Assembly: GCA_027487905.1 (NCBI GenBank)
Contig: JAIYCR010000096.1
Span: 1 to 64,000, forward strand
DNA: 64,000 nt
From: Rubrivivax sp.
GTDB lineage: Bacteria > Pseudomonadota > Gammaproteobacteria > Burkholderiales > Burkholderiaceae_C
Direction of reading: 5' to 3'
Part shown: positions 8,565 through 17,179 of the stretch, in pieces
How positions within the stretch are numbered: the first letter of the stretch is position 1
How the letters are laid out: each line of letters starts with the position of its first letter
Program-made: the position numbers and the translations under genes
Notes under the pieces: model-generated
Told to the model about the DNA's origin: nothing
Seen by the model: only the letters and a program-made list of their open reading frames with translations
Database searches by the model: none

Positions 8565-9323
8565 GTGAGCCTCAAGACAAACCCTGAGCAGGCCGTTGCG
8601 GCAGCCGAGGCCGTTGACGGCCCCGGCCCGGCACGGCGACGGCTGGGCCTGGCCGAGCGCGAGCGCCAGATCGTCGACGGGGCGGTGCGCTTCTTCGCCG
8701 AGCAGGGTTTCGCCGGTCAGCTGCGCGACCTGGCGCGCAGCGTGGGCGTGACGCACGCGCTGCTCTACCACTACTTCCCCACCAAGCAGGCGCTGATCGA
8801 CCGCGTCTACGAAGAGCTCTTCGAGGCCTGCTGGCGCGAAGGCTGGGATGCGCTGCTCGACGACCGCAGCGTGTCGGTGGAGGACAAGCTCACCGCCTTC
8901 TACGACGACTACGTGAACCAGACGCTGTCGCGCGAGTTCACCCGCATCTTCGTGTTCTCCGGTCTCACCGACCACACCATCACCGACCGCTTCTTCGCGA
9001 TGCTGCGCCTGCGCCTCTTCCCGCGCCTGGTGCGCGAGACGCGCCGCCACCGCGGCAGCGCCAGCCGGGCCAAGCCGAGCGTGCGCGAGCAGGAACTGCT
9101 GGCCGGGCTGCACGGCGGCTTCTTCTACATCGCGATGCGGCGCTGGATCTACGGCCAGGCCGTCACCCGCGACGCAGCCCCCGACCGCTACGACGCCGGC
9201 CTGGTGCGCGACCGCGTGCGCGGCTACCTGGCCGCCAGCGTCGACCTCTTCGGCGAGCCCGCAGCCGCGGCACCGGTGGCGTCACGCGCCCCGCCGCGCC
9301 GTCCGCGAGCCCGCGTGCGCTGA
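8565..9323 (+). CDS. TetR/AcrR-family transcriptional regulator
   Basis: 252 residues from GTG 8565. The frame is open from 8139 but the earlier part is antisense to the CoxG-like gene. The helix-turn-helix lies at about residues 30-75: IVDGAVRFFAEQGFAGQ, LRDLARSVGVTHALLYHYFP, TKQALIDRVYEEL. This is the normal TetR pattern with a Tyr-His-Tyr-Phe end of the recognition helix. The C-terminal ligand domain is unassigned and ends in an Arg/Pro-rich tail. It probably represses the divergent hydroxylase operon and possibly itself and the TRAP genes 60 bases downstream, through the inverted repeat at 8511-8532. Confidence 0.92.
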   Translation: MSLKTNPEQAVAAAEAVDGPGPARRRLGLAERERQIVDGAVRFFAEQGFAGQLRDLARSVGVTHALLYHYFPTKQALIDRVYEELFEACWREGWDALLDDRSVSVEDKLTAFYDDYVNQTLSREFTRIFVFSGLTDHTITDRFFAMLRLRLFPRLVRETRRHRGSASRAKPSVREQELLAGLHGGFFYIAMRRWIYGQAVTRDAAPDRYDAGLVRDRVRGYLAASVDLFGEPAAAAPVASRAPPRRPRARVR

Positions 9324-9384
9324 GCGCGCCCAGTTCCGCCCCAAGACCCGGCCGCCCCGCGGCCTCACACCAGGAGACAGACCC

Positions 9385-10452
9385 ATGAACCGCAAGCACT
9401 TCGTCCTCGCCGGCCTGCTCGCCGGCGCCGGCCTGGCCACAGCGCCCGCCTTCGCGCAACAGGCCATCACGGTGAACATCGGATCGAGCCACCCGACCAC
9501 CAACATCTGGGCCTATGCAATGAAGCAGGTGTTCCAGCCCGAGGTGGACCGCATCCTGAAGGCCGGCGGCGGCAAGTTCGAGGTGCGCTGGCGCGAGAAC
9601 TACGGCGGCACGCTCTACAAGTTCACCGACACCCGCGCCGCGGTGCGCGACGGCATCGTCGACGTGGGCATGGTGGGCACGGTGTGGGAGAACTCGGCCA
9701 TGCCGCTGCAGAACGTCACCTACTTCACGCCCTTCGCCACCACCAACCACGAGATGCTGATCGAGATCTTCGACAAGCTGAACACCACGCTGCCGGCGCT
9801 GCGCGACAGCTGGGCGGCGCAGAACATGGTGCCGCTGTCCAGCCTCATCACCGACAGCTACGACCTCTACACCAACTTCCCCATCCCCAACTTCGAGGCG
9901 CTGCAGAACAAGAAGATCAACGCCCCGGGCACCTCGGCGAACTGGCTGCGCCAGACCGGCTCCACGCCGGTGGACGGTGCGCTCACCACCTACTACACCA
10001 ACATCCAGACCGGCGTGACGCAGGGCGCGCTGTCCTTTGCCAGCGGCATCGGCCCGGCCCGGGTGTACGAGGTGGCCAAGTACATGACCAACGTGGACAT
10101 CGGCTCGATGTACTTCGGCAGCGTGGCGGTGAACAAGCGCTATTTCGACGCCCTGCCCAAGGAAGTGCAGGACGCCTTCGTGCAGGCCGGGCGCGCCACC
10201 TCCAAGGCCCACGGCGCGCACGTCACCCGCACCGCCGCGTCGGCGATGGACACGATGAAGGCCGCCGGCCTGCAGATCTCCGACCTGCCCGCCGCGGACA
10301 AGCAGAAGTGGGTCAACGGCCTGCCCGACATCGTCACCCCCTGGCTGCAGAGCACCGGCGAACCCGGCCGCGCCGTGCTACGCGCCTATTTCGACGAACT
10401 GCGTGCGCGCGGCGTGAAGCCGCTGCGCGACTGGGACAAGGTCGCGCGCTGA
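9385..10452 (+). CDS. dctP: TRAP transporter substrate-binding protein (DctP type)
   Basis: 355 residues with a clear signal peptide (hydrophobic AGLLAGAGLATAPA, cleavage after AFA near residue 25). The mature part has the DctP/TAXI-like layout: IGSSHPTTNIWAYAMK at the start, EVRWRENYGGTLYKFTD, the GIVDVGMVGTVWE segment, and a GSMYFGSVAVNK strand with the conserved late region ADKQKWVNGLP. An AGGAGA ribosome site is 8 bases upstream of the ATG. It binds an acidic organic solute in the periplasm and passes it to the DctQ and DctM subunits encoded next. The ligand is unknown; the neighbouring hydroxylase suggests an aromatic or heterocyclic acid. Confidence 0.93.
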   Translation: MNRKHFVLAGLLAGAGLATAPAFAQQAITVNIGSSHPTTNIWAYAMKQVFQPEVDRILKAGGGKFEVRWRENYGGTLYKFTDTRAAVRDGIVDVGMVGTVWENSAMPLQNVTYFTPFATTNHEMLIEIFDKLNTTLPALRDSWAAQNMVPLSSLITDSYDLYTNFPIPNFEALQNKKINAPGTSANWLRQTGSTPVDGALTTYYTNIQTGVTQGALSFASGIGPARVYEVAKYMTNVDIGSMYFGSVAVNKRYFDALPKEVQDAFVQAGRATSKAHGAHVTRTAASAMDTMKAAGLQISDLPAADKQKWVNGLPDIVTPWLQSTGEPGRAVLRAYFDELRARGVKPLRDWDKVAR

Positions 10453-10503
10453 GCGTGCACCCGGCCCACCCCTTGATCCGCCAGATGCCGACCGGAGCCC
10501 TCG

Positions 10504-11058
10504 ATGAGCGTGGAGATTGAACTGCTGCAGGAGGGCGGGGCGCCGACGGCGCCGCGCCATCCCCTGCAGCGCCTGTCCGAGGTGCTCGCGGCGGTGGGAA
10601 CGCTGTGGATCTTCGTGATGATGATGCTGGTCGTGGCCGATGTGGTGGGCCGCAATTTCTTCAACGCACCGATCACCGGCGTGGCCGAGTTCGCGTCGCG
10701 CTCGGTGGCGTCCATCGTCTTCCTGACGCTGGCCGCGGCCATCTGCGGCGGTCGCATGACCCGCAGCGACTTCATCCCCCGGCTGCTGGGCGCGCGGGCG
10801 CCCGGCCTGGTGCTCGCGCTGGACGTTCTCAACGCGGTGCTGGGGGCCTTGCTCTTCGCCGCGCTGGCCTTCATCGGCTGGCCTGAGCTGGTGCGCAGCT
10901 GGTCGAGCAACGAATACATCGGCGTGCCTGGCGTGGCCACCCTGGCCACCTGGCCCTTCCGCGCGCTGCTGGTGGGGGGTGCGGCGGTGGCCGCCATCGC
11001 CTACCTGCTGCTCATTCCGGCGCTGCTGCGTCAGCGGGCATCGGGAGCATCGGCATGA
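10504..11058 (+). CDS. dctQ: TRAP transporter small permease (DctQ type)
   Basis: 184 residues with four predicted membrane helices (LWIFVMMMLVVADVV, ASIVFLTLAAAIC, VLGALLFAALAFIGW, GAAVAAIAYLLLIPALL). The VADVVGRNFF motif at the end of helix 1 is typical of DctQ. It forms a complex with the large permease; the two genes overlap by four bases (ATGA at 11055-11058), so they are translated together. Confidence 0.93.
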   Translation: MSVEIELLQEGGAPTAPRHPLQRLSEVLAAVGTLWIFVMMMLVVADVVGRNFFNAPITGVAEFASRSVASIVFLTLAAAICGGRMTRSDFIPRLLGARAPGLVLALDVLNAVLGALLFAALAFIGWPELVRSWSSNEYIGVPGVATLATWPFRALLVGGAAVAAIAYLLLIPALLRQRASGASA

Positions 11059-12386
11059 GCGACCTGGCATTCGGCGGCTGGTTGATCGCCGCGCTGGTGG
11101 GCCTGGTGCTGCTGGGCGTGCACATCGCGGTGGCCCTCATCGCGGTGGCCTTCGCCGGCATCTGGCTGATGCGGCAGGACGTGGAGATGGCCATGCGCCT
11201 CTTCTACATGGCGTCCTACAACGGCGTGGCCGACTACATCTTCGCCACCATCCCGCTGTTCGTGCTGATGGGACTGCTGGTCAGCGTGGGCAACGTGGGC
11301 AAGGACACCTTCGAGGTGGCCGAGACGCTGCTGCGCCGCGTGCGCGGCGGCCTGGGCGTCGCCACGGTGGCGGCCAACACGGTGTTCGCCGCGGTGACGG
11401 GCGTGTCCATCGCCTCGGCGGCGGTGTTCACCCGCGTGGCGGTGCCCGAGATGGTTCGCCACGGCTACCGCACCACCTTCGCCACCGGCACCGTGGCCGG
11501 CAGTTCGGTGCTGGGCATGATGATTCCGCCCAGCCTCCTGATGATCATCTACGGCGTGCTGGCCGAGCAGTCCATCGGCAAGCTCTTCATCGCCGGCGTC
11601 ATCCCGGGCTTCCTGCTGGCGGCGGCCTTCATCGTGATGATCGTGCTGATGGCCACCTTCACCCCCGGCCGCGTGTTCGACCCGGAACGGCTGCAGGCGC
11701 TGCGCGAAAGCCAGGCGGAGCGCCCGCGCCTGGGCTCGGTGGCCATGGCCGGCAAGCTGGTTCCCATCGCGCTGCTGGTGCTGCTGGTGCTGGGTGGCCT
11801 TTACACCGGCTTCTTCACGCCCACCGAGGCCGGTGGCATCGGTGCCTTCGGTGCGCTGCTCATCGCCGCAGCGCGCCGGCGGCTGGGCGCGGGCAACCTG
11901 TGGAAGGTGCTGCACGAGACGGGCAGCGTGTCGGTGGGCATCCTGGTGCTGCTGGTGGCCGCGAGCTTCTACAGCCGGATGCTGTCGGTGGCCGGTGTGC
12001 CGGTGGCCATTGCCGAGCTGGTGCGCGATGCCGGCTTCGGGCCCTACGGCTTCCTGCTGATCTACATCGGCATCGTGCTTTTCCTGGGGATGATCCTGGA
12101 CAGCAGCTCCATCCTGCTGATCATGACCCCCATCGCCGCGCCGATTGCCCAGCAGATGGGTTTCGATCTCATCCACTTCGGCGTGATCACGGTGCTGGCG
12201 GTGGAGATCGGCCTGCTCACGCCGCCCTTCGGCATCTCCATCTTCACGGTGAAGTCCACCCTCAACGATCCCAAGGTGTCGGTGGAATCGATCTTCGCGG
12301 GCGCCATGCCTTTCGTCGGGGTGATGCTGCTGGTGCTCGCGCTGGTGGCCGTCATCCCCTGGCTGTCGCTGGCGCTGGTGCGCTGA
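11055..12386 (+). CDS. dctM: TRAP transporter large permease (DctM type)
   Basis: 443 residues, about 12 hydrophobic segments, normal for DctM. Conserved family stretches are seen: LFVLMGLLVS, GSSVLGMMIPPSLLMIIYGV, GFFTPTEAGGIGAFGALL, LGMILDSSSILLIMTPI and GLLTPPFGISIF. It carries out Na+- or H+-coupled import of the ligand captured by DctP. Its start overlaps the DctQ stop. A bulged GC hairpin follows the stop codon, so this is probably the end of the transporter operon. Confidence 0.94.
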   Translation: MSDLAFGGWLIAALVGLVLLGVHIAVALIAVAFAGIWLMRQDVEMAMRLFYMASYNGVADYIFATIPLFVLMGLLVSVGNVGKDTFEVAETLLRRVRGGLGVATVAANTVFAAVTGVSIASAAVFTRVAVPEMVRHGYRTTFATGTVAGSSVLGMMIPPSLLMIIYGVLAEQSIGKLFIAGVIPGFLLAAAFIVMIVLMATFTPGRVFDPERLQALRESQAERPRLGSVAMAGKLVPIALLVLLVLGGLYTGFFTPTEAGGIGAFGALLIAAARRRLGAGNLWKVLHETGSVSVGILVLLVAASFYSRMLSVAGVPVAIAELVRDAGFGPYGFLLIYIGIVLFLGMILDSSSILLIMTPIAAPIAQQMGFDLIHFGVITVLAVEIGLLTPPFGISIFTVKSTLNDPKVSVESIFAGAMPFVGVMLLVLALVAVIPWLSLALVR

Positions 12387-12391
12387 CGGGG

Positions 12392-12415
12392 CGCGCCCGT
12401 CCACCGGACGGCGCG
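12392..12415 (+). terminator. GC-rich hairpin after the TRAP operon
   Basis: CGCGCCCGTCC / ACC / GGACGGCGCG: a 10-pair stem with one bulged C and a 3-base loop, 6 bases after the dctM stop. No T-run follows (gttgcg), so it would be a weak or Rho-assisted terminator, or a 3' end stabiliser. Confidence 0.4.
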
Positions 12416-12449
12416 GTTGCGATCTGCGGGTGAAGCCCGAAGCGCGAGT

Positions 12450-12462
12450 GGGGACAGTCCCC
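12450..12462. promoter_or_regulatory. 13-base palindrome in front of the RND efflux genes
   Basis: GGGGACAGTCCCC is perfectly symmetrical around its central base. It lies 16 bases before the adaptor start codon and directly before TAAACT, a possible -10. It could be an operator for the efflux operon. A similar GGGGACAG.CCCC core also occurs in dispersed REP-like elements of related bacteria, so a repeat origin is possible. Confidence 0.35.
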
Positions 12463-12477
12463 TAAACTTCGCCGCTC

Positions 12478-13806
12478 ATGCCTGCGCCCCGTCTCACCGT
12501 CGCCGCGTCCATCACGGCCCTCGTCCTTGTGGCTGCTGGCGCCTGGTGGTTCCAGAAAGGCCCGAGCGCTTCACCCTCGCCCGCGTCGTCGGCCATGCCC
12601 GGCCCCGGGCCGCAGGCCGGACCCGGGCCCACGGCCGGGGCCTCCGCAGGCCCTCCGACGGGCCGCCCGCCCGGCCCGCCGGGGGCTGCCGGCCCTGGGG
12701 GCCCGCAGGGGCCGGTCGCGGTCGAAGTGGCCCGCGCCGAGCGTCGAACCCTGGTCGATGAAGCCCAGGGCGTGGGCAGCCTGCGCTCTCGCCAGGGCGT
12801 GATGCTGCGCCCCGAGGTCAGTGGTCGGGTGGCCCAGATCGGTTTCCGCGATGGCCAGCCTGTTCGCCGTGGCCAGGTGCTGGTGCAGCTGGACGACACC
12901 CTGCAGCGCGCCCAGCTGCAGCAGGCCGAGGCCCAGGCCGCCATTGCCCGCACCAACCTGCAGCGCAGCCGCGAGCTCTTCGCCCAGCAGTTCGTCAGTG
13001 CCAGCGCGGTCGACCAGAACGCCGCGGCGCTTCAGGTGGCCGAGGCCCAGGTGGCGCTGGCCCAGGCGCAGGTGGCCCGCATGCGGGTGCTGGCGCCCTT
13101 TGACGGGCGGGCCGGCATCGGCAACGTCAACCTGGGCGACTACGTCAAGGACGGCGCCGACCTGGTCAACCTCGAAGACAGCCGTTCGATGCTCGTGGAC
13201 CTGCGGCTGCCCGAGCGTTTCGCGGCGCGCCTGAAGCCGGGCCTGGCGGTGCAGTTCGATGTCGACGCGCTGGCGGGCCAGCGTTTCGAGGGCCGTGTCG
13301 AGGCGCTGGATTCGCAGATCGATGCCAACGGTCGCTCGCTGCTGCTGCGCGCCCGGGTGGACAACCCTGGCCTGGTGCTCAAGGCCGGCATGTTCGCCCG
13401 CGCCAACGTCGTGTTCTCGGTGCGCGAGAACGCGGTGGTCGTGCCCGAGGAGGCGCTGGTGCCCCAGGGTGGACGGCAGTGGCTGGTGCTGGTGGTCGAC
13501 GGCCCCGAGGGCAAGCCGGTGTCGCGCCGCATCGAGGCCCGGCTGGGCCTGCGCCAGCCCGGCGTGGCCGAGGTGCTCGCCGGTGTCCAGGCCGGCGACC
13601 GCGTGGTCACCGCCGGCCATGCCCGCCTGATGCGCGACCAGCCGGTGCCGCTGCGGGTGGTCGAGCTCGGGCGGCCGGGCGGCCCTCGACCCGCGGGTGC
13701 TGCGCCTGCGGGCGCAGCGGCGTCCAGTGCCGCGGCTGCCGGTCCTGCCGTGGCCTCGTCCCCTTCCGCGGGCGCCGCCTCCGGGCCCGCCGCCCCGCGT
13801 CCCTGA
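12478..13806 (+). CDS. RND efflux periplasmic adaptor (membrane fusion protein)
   Basis: 442 residues. A single N-terminal hydrophobic segment (ITALVLVAAGAWWF) is followed by a long Pro/Gly/Ala spacer to about residue 80. Then comes the adaptor core: the first lipoyl half (RPEVSGRVAQIGFRDGQPV), an alpha-helical hairpin (about residues 135-200), the second lipoyl half (RVLAPFDGRAGIGNVNLGD) and beta-barrel and membrane-proximal domains (ENAVVVPEEALVPQGG). The C-terminal tail is again Ala/Pro-rich. It bridges the pump encoded next to an outer-membrane channel; no channel gene is adjacent, so one encoded elsewhere must serve. Confidence 0.93.
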   Translation: MPAPRLTVAASITALVLVAAGAWWFQKGPSASPSPASSAMPGPGPQAGPGPTAGASAGPPTGRPPGPPGAAGPGGPQGPVAVEVARAERRTLVDEAQGVGSLRSRQGVMLRPEVSGRVAQIGFRDGQPVRRGQVLVQLDDTLQRAQLQQAEAQAAIARTNLQRSRELFAQQFVSASAVDQNAAALQVAEAQVALAQAQVARMRVLAPFDGRAGIGNVNLGDYVKDGADLVNLEDSRSMLVDLRLPERFAARLKPGLAVQFDVDALAGQRFEGRVEALDSQIDANGRSLLLRARVDNPGLVLKAGMFARANVVFSVRENAVVVPEEALVPQGGRQWLVLVVDGPEGKPVSRRIEARLGLRQPGVAEVLAGVQAGDRVVTAGHARLMRDQPVPLRVVELGRPGGPRPAGAAPAGAAASSAAAAGPAVASSPSAGAASGPAAPRP

Positions 13807-13824
13807 CGCTCGAGGATCCCGCCC

Positions 13825-16800
13825 ATGCGACTGGCCGAACTCTCCGTGCGCCGGCCGGTCTTCGCGACCGTGCTCTCGCTGCTGCTGCTGCTGGTGGGCG
13901 GCGTGTCCTTCCTGCAGCTCAGCCTGCGCGAATATCCCCGGGTGGACGAGCCGGTGGTCACCGTCACCACACGGCTGCTGGGTGCATCGTCCGAGGTCAT
14001 CGAGTCGCAGGTGAGCAAGCCGCTGGAGGATTCGATCGCCGGCATCGACGGCGTGGACATCATGACGTCCATCTCGCGCACCGAGCAGAGCCAGATCTCG
14101 GTGCGCTTCAAGCTCAGCAAGGACGCCGACACCGCGGCGGCCGAGGTGCGCGACCGCGTGTCGCGGGTGCGCGGGCGCCTGCCGGCCTCGGTGGACGAGC
14201 CGGTCATCGCCAAGGTCGAGGCCGATGCGTCGCCGACGGTGTGGCTTGCCTACACCAGCGAGACCATGAGCACGCTGGAGCTGACCGAGCTCGTCAACCG
14301 CGTGGTCAAGCCCCGGCTGCAGACGATTCCGGGCGTCGCCGACGTGCAGGTCGGCGGAGACCGCCGCTTCGCGATGCGCATCTGGCTGGACCCCGAGCGC
14401 CTGGCCGCCCACCGCCTGACCGTGCAGGACGTCGAGGACGCGCTGCGCCGGCAGAACCTGGAGGTTCCCGCAGGCCGCATCGAAAGCCAGAAGCGCGAAT
14501 TCAGCGTCACCTCGCGCACCGACCTCAACACGGTCGAGCAGTTCGGTCAGATCGCCCTGCGCACGAACGGCGGCTACACCATCCGTCTGCGCGACGTCGC
14601 ACGGGTGGAGGAGGGCGCGGCGAGCGAACGCAGCCGCGTGCGCCTGAACGGCGTGCCTTCGGTGAGCACCGGCATCGTCCGCAATGCCACCGCGAACCCG
14701 CTGGAGGTGGCCGCCGGCGTGCGCAAGATGATGCCGCTCATCCAGCGCGACCTGCCCGCTTCGGTCACCGTGGCCCTGGCCAACGACCTGTCGGTCTTCA
14801 TCGACCGCTCCATCAAGGCCGTCTACCAGACCGTCATCGAGGCGGTGGTGCTGGTGGCGCTGGTGGTGTTCGTCTTCCTGCGCACGATGCGCGCGTCCAT
14901 CATCCCGCTGGTCACCATTCCGGTGAGCCTCATCGGCACCTTCGCGCTCATCGCGCTGGCCGGCTTCACCATCAACACGCTCACGCTGCTGGCCCTGGTG
15001 CTGGCCATCGGTCTGGTGGTGGACGACGCCATCGTGGTGCTGGAGAACATCTACCGCCGCATCGAACAGGGGCTGACACCCTTCCAGGCCGCCATCAAGG
15101 GCGTGCGCGAGATCGCCTTCGCTGTCGTCGCGATGACGCTCACGCTGGCGGCGGTGTTCGCGCCGCTGGCCTTCACGCCGGGGCGCACCGGCCGGCTGTT
15201 CGGCGAGTTCGCGCTGACGCTGGCCGGCGCGGTGCTGGTGTCCGGCTTCGTCGCGCTGACGCTCACACCCATGATGTGCAGCAAGCTGCTGCGCCATGTG
15301 GAGAAGCCCGGCCGGTTCGACCGCTTCATGGAGTCGGCCCTCGACGGCCTGACCCGCGCCTATGGCCGTGCACTCGGCTGGAGCCTGCGCCACCGCTGGC
15401 TGGTGGTGGCCGTGATGCTGGCCTCCGCGGGCGGCAGCGGCTGGCTCTTCACCACGACCAAGAGCGAGCTCTCGCCCATCGAGGACCGCGGCGCCATCGC
15501 GATGCCCATCCGCGCACCGGATGGCTCCACGCTCGAGTACACCGCCCGCTATCTGGACGAGATCGAGCGCATCGCCGCCCAATACCCCGAGTTCGACCGC
15601 CGCTTCATGTTCATCGGCGGCGGCCAGGTGTCCAGCGCCTTCGGCGTGCTGCGCACCGTCGATTGGTCCGAGCGTGAGCGCAGCACCATCGAGCTGCAGC
15701 AAAAGCTGCTGCCCCAGCTGATGGCCCTGCCCGGCGTGAGTGCCTTTCCGGTCACGCCGCCCAGCCTGGGCCAGGGCTTCCGGGAGCGGCCGGTGACTTT
15801 CGTGCTGGTGAGCAACGACAGCTACGAGGGCATGGCCCGCGTCGCGCAGCAGATGCTCGCCGAGATGCAGCGCAACCCCGGCCTGGTGCAGGCCGATTCC
15901 GACCTGCAGCTGAACAAGCCGGAGATCTTCCTCGACGTCGACCGCGCGCGGGCCGCGGACCTGGGGGTGTCGGTCGAGTCGGTGGCGCGCGCGGTGGAGA
16001 CCATGCTGGGCGGGCGGGTGGTCACCCGCTACAAGCGCGAGGCCGACCAGTACGACGTCATCGTGCAGACCGACGCGGGCCGACGCAACACCCCCGAGGA
16101 CATCGAGCGCATCTTCGTGCGCGGCCGCAACGACGCGCTGGTGCCGCTGTCGGCGCTGGTGAAGGTGCGCGAGGCGGTCAGCCCGCGCGAGCTCAACCGC
16201 TTCAACCAGCGCCGTGCGGTGACCATCACCGCCAACCTCGCCCCGGGCTACACGCTGGGTCAGGCGCTCGAATTCATGGACGCCACCGCCGCCAAGGTGC
16301 TGCCCGCGGGCTATGCCACCGAGCTCAACGGCGTGTCACGCGAGTTCCGCGCCTCCGCCGGGGCGCTGGGCGTGGTCTTCGTGCTGGCGCTGGTCTTCAT
16401 CTTCCTGGTGCTGGCCGCGCAGTTCGAGAGCTTCGTCGACCCCATCGTCATCCTGCTGTCGGTGCCGCTGTCCATGGTGGGCGCGCTGGCCGCGCTGCAG
16501 TGGAGCGGCGGCACGCTCAATGTCTATTCGCAGATCGGGCTGATCACCCTGGTGGGGCTGATCACCAAGCACGGCATCCTGATCGTGGAGTTCGGCAACC
16601 AGCTGCGCCGGCAGGGCCTGACGGTGGTCGAGGCGGTGGTGGACGCAGCCACGCTGCGCCTGCGCCCCATCCTGATGACCACGGGCGCGATGGTGCTGGG
16701 TGCGGTGCCGCTGGCGCTGGCCAGCGGTGCCGGTGCGGAAAGCCGCCAGCAGATCGGCTGGGTGATCATCGGCGGCATGACGGTGGGCACGCTGCTCACG

Positions 16801-16941
16801 CTCTTCGTGGTGCCCACGGTCTACACGCTGCTGGCGCGCCGCCAGGTGCCCGGCGAGATCGAGACCCCCGAGGTGGCCGACGAGCCGTCGCGCGACGCTT
16901 CGCGCGATGCGGTGGACAGCGACTGGGCGCTGCAGAAGTGA
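13825..16941 (+). CDS. RND multidrug-type efflux permease (HAE1/AcrB family)
   Basis: 1038 residues, full length for the hydrophobe/amphiphile branch. It starts with the usual LSVRRPVFATVLSLLLLLVGG helix (first membrane segment). TM4 carries the proton-relay acidic pair in LVVDDAIVVLENIYRR. Two large periplasmic domains and a second set of helices (VLALVFIFLVLAAQFESF, GLITKHGILIVEFGNQL) complete the fold. It exports hydrophobic compounds from the periplasm and inner membrane by proton antiport, together with the adaptor 18 bases upstream. Substrate unknown. The subfamily looks like the MexF/AcrB-type pumps with a short DEP-rich C-terminal tail. Confidence 0.95.
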   Translation: MRLAELSVRRPVFATVLSLLLLLVGGVSFLQLSLREYPRVDEPVVTVTTRLLGASSEVIESQVSKPLEDSIAGIDGVDIMTSISRTEQSQISVRFKLSKDADTAAAEVRDRVSRVRGRLPASVDEPVIAKVEADASPTVWLAYTSETMSTLELTELVNRVVKPRLQTIPGVADVQVGGDRRFAMRIWLDPERLAAHRLTVQDVEDALRRQNLEVPAGRIESQKREFSVTSRTDLNTVEQFGQIALRTNGGYTIRLRDVARVEEGAASERSRVRLNGVPSVSTGIVRNATANPLEVAAGVRKMMPLIQRDLPASVTVALANDLSVFIDRSIKAVYQTVIEAVVLVALVVFVFLRTMRASIIPLVTIPVSLIGTFALIALAGFTINTLTLLALVLAIGLVVDDAIVVLENIYRRIEQGLTPFQAAIKGVREIAFAVVAMTLTLAAVFAPLAFTPGRTGRLFGEFALTLAGAVLVSGFVALTLTPMMCSKLLRHVEKPGRFDRFMESALDGLTRAYGRALGWSLRHRWLVVAVMLASAGGSGWLFTTTKSELSPIEDRGAIAMPIRAPDGSTLEYTARYLDEIERIAAQYPEFDRRFMFIGGGQVSSAFGVLRTVDWSERERSTIELQQKLLPQLMALPGVSAFPVTPPSLGQGFRERPVTFVLVSNDSYEGMARVAQQMLAEMQRNPGLVQADSDLQLNKPEIFLDVDRARAADLGVSVESVARAVETMLGGRVVTRYKREADQYDVIVQTDAGRRNTPEDIERIFVRGRNDALVPLSALVKVREAVSPRELNRFNQRRAVTITANLAPGYTLGQALEFMDATAAKVLPAGYATELNGVSREFRASAGALGVVFVLALVFIFLVLAAQFESFVDPIVILLSVPLSMVGALAALQWSGGTLNVYSQIGLITLVGLITKHGILIVEFGNQLRRQGLTVVEAVVDAATLRLRPILMTTGAMVLGAVPLALASGAGAESRQQIGWVIIGGMTVGTLLTLFVVPTVYTLLARRQVPGEIETPEVADEPSRDASRDAVDSDWALQK

Positions 16942-16999
16942 GGCCCCTTGCGGCCTGGCTGCACCCGGCCTTGGCAGACCGCAGGCCCTGAATGACAAA

Positions 17000-17026
17000 C
17001 CCCCGGCGCCTTGCGGCCACCGGGGG
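17000..17026 (-). terminator. hairpin between convergent RND and ubiD genes
   Basis: CCCCCGG and CCGGGGG (7 perfect pairs) flank a 13-base loop. Read on the minus strand the stem is followed by TTTGTCATT, which resembles a short U-tract, so it may terminate the ubiD transcript; it can also serve the efflux operon. It lies in the 238-base gap between the two convergent stops; nothing else is seen in that gap. Confidence 0.4.
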
Positions 17027-17179
17027 CGGGTGGCTGACGCCACCGTGCGGGGCTCCGGAGAGAGTGAGTCCGGGGCTCCTTGCGGGCCTCGAAGGCACCG
17101 CGTTCAAAGGCCTTGGAGAAGGCGCCCTGAATCTAATCCTCGGCGGCGCGCGGCGCAAGCCCCGGACGCGTTACGGTCA

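Noticed and set aside
12571-15702. 1043-codon open frame on the minus strand opposite the RND efflux genes
   Set aside because: It is antisense to two clearly recognisable genes, has a His/Gln/Arg-rich composition typical of shadow frames in GC-rich DNA, and shows no family features.
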